Shown: positions 63,532 to 64,000 of the stretch, one piece after another
How the letters are laid out: each line of letters begins with the position of its first letter
How positions within the stretch are numbered: position 1 is the first letter of the stretch
Assembly (NCBI GenBank): GCA_017621845.1
Contig: JAGASI010000025.1
Coordinates: 71,619 to 135,618, forward strand
DNA: 64,000 nt
Reading direction: 5' to 3'
Source of the DNA: Muribaculaceae bacterium
GTDB taxonomy: Bacteria > Bacteroidota > Bacteroidia > Bacteroidales > Muribaculaceae
Notes under the pieces: model-generated
Database searches by the model: none
Told to the model about the DNA's origin: nothing
What the model saw: only the letters and a program-made list of their open reading frames with translations
Made by a program: the position numbers and the translations under genes

Positions 63532-64000
63532 ATGAGAATACTCGACATCGCCCCGGCTAACATCAACACCGACTATCTCGAAATTAAGCATGTTGACTAC
63601 CTGTGGCCCAAAATCACCACATTGGTGCCATCACCTCTCAGTTTCCTCACAGCACTGTCAATTGCCGGCAATATGAAAAAAAACACCGCCGACTACCTAC
63701 TTGTCCACCGCATCAAGGACTTGAGCGCCGCTGTATCGGCACGACGCATTTGCCGTGACCGCGGTATAGACTTCAAGATAATAGCCACTCTAACCGACAA
63801 GCACGCCCGACAACACATACCTCCATCCCTGGCCGCAGAGATAGACGCCCTCGTATATCAAGAACAACTGCCTACTCCACAAGGATTTAAGGGGACACCT
63901 ACAATTATAGGCCCAACAATGAAAAACAAGATTGTATTAGAATATGTCGACACAAAAGAAAACATAAGCCTAATCTGGCATGGCACTCCCGATAAAAACA
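63532..64000 (+). CDS. Probable glycosyltransferase, N-terminal part (runs off window)
   Basis: The first 156 codons of a gene that runs off the right edge, translated by hand from ATG 63532. It starts MRILDIAPANINTDYLE and has an N-terminal Rossmann-like pattern: a variable strand with LLVHRIKDLSAAVSARRIC, then IIATLTDKH. It ends near ISLIWHGTPDKN, which looks like the start of the second lobe of a GT-B glycosyltransferase (GT4-type). Its place directly after a GT2 gene supports a role in LPS or surface polysaccharide synthesis. Confidence 0.55.
   Translation, partial: MRILDIAPANINTDYLEIKHVDYLWPKITTLVPSPLSFLTALSIAGNMKKNTADYLLVHRIKDLSAAVSARRICRDRGIDFKIIATLTDKHARQHIPPSLAAEIDALVYQEQLPTPQGFKGTPTIIGPTMKNKIVLEYVDTKENISLIWHGTPDKN

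Overview
The window is chromosomal DNA of a Bacteroidales bacterium (phylum Bacteroidota). The evidence is a SusC/SusD pair, many short lipoproteins with a Bacteroidota-type lipobox, two proteins with type IX secretion (Por) C-terminal tails, and promoters of the Bacteroides kind (TTTG about 20 bases ahead of TAnnTTTG) in place of -35/-10 boxes. The T9SS tails together with the gene content would suit a Muribaculaceae-like gut lineage, but the family assignment is a guess.

Bases 1-14000 hold one long minus-strand ribosomal superoperon, read right to left: rpsL, rpsG, fusA, rpsJ, rplC, rplD, rplW, rplB, rpsS, rplV, rpsC, rplP, rpmC, rpsQ, rplN, rplX, rplE, rpsN, rpsH, rplF, rplR, rpsE, rpmD, rplO and the start of secY. 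A full-consensus promoter lies in front of rpsL. Four spacers inside the operon are unusually long (about 140 to 350 bases) and contain hairpins; they are good candidates for RNA processing or autoregulatory elements.

Bases 14000-27400 are mostly plus-strand envelope and housekeeping genes: a very large T9SS-exported glucosaminidase, a TonB-type outer-membrane barrel, two FKBP isomerases, a MazG-like pyrophosphohydrolase, deoC and a GYF-dispanin membrane protein. On the minus strand are a DUF3943 protein and a compact phage-type lysis cassette (amidase, spanin-like lipoprotein, holin) with no other phage gene beside it. Bases 27300-31710 hold a minus-strand operon of a GNAT/FemAB-like transferase and two GT-C-like polytopic proteins; the larger looks like a fusion of a degenerate module with an intact one.

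Bases 31700-37200 are plus-strand nadA, leuS, a HAD phosphatase and ribF. Bases 37300-38800 hold three related small coiled-coil lipoproteins, one with exact 33-bp tandem repeats. Bases 38900-49800 form a minus-strand glycan-uptake locus: SusC, SusD, an unrecognised lipoprotein, a PKD-domain lipoprotein, and a GHL10-type glycoside hydrolase with a T9SS tail. SusC and SusD would import the glycan, the two lipoproteins would assist binding at the surface, and the hydrolase would cut peptidoglycan or glycan outside the cell.

Bases 50500-64000 carry trmD, rnhB, an orphan OmpR-type regulator, a Na/Pi cotransporter, an LD-carboxypeptidase, a TPR protein, uvrC, apt, mnmG, ybeY and the start of a glycosyltransferase cluster. 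A 24-bp perfect palindrome between apt and mnmG contains a parS-like core. No tRNA, rRNA, CRISPR array, transposase or integrase was seen.
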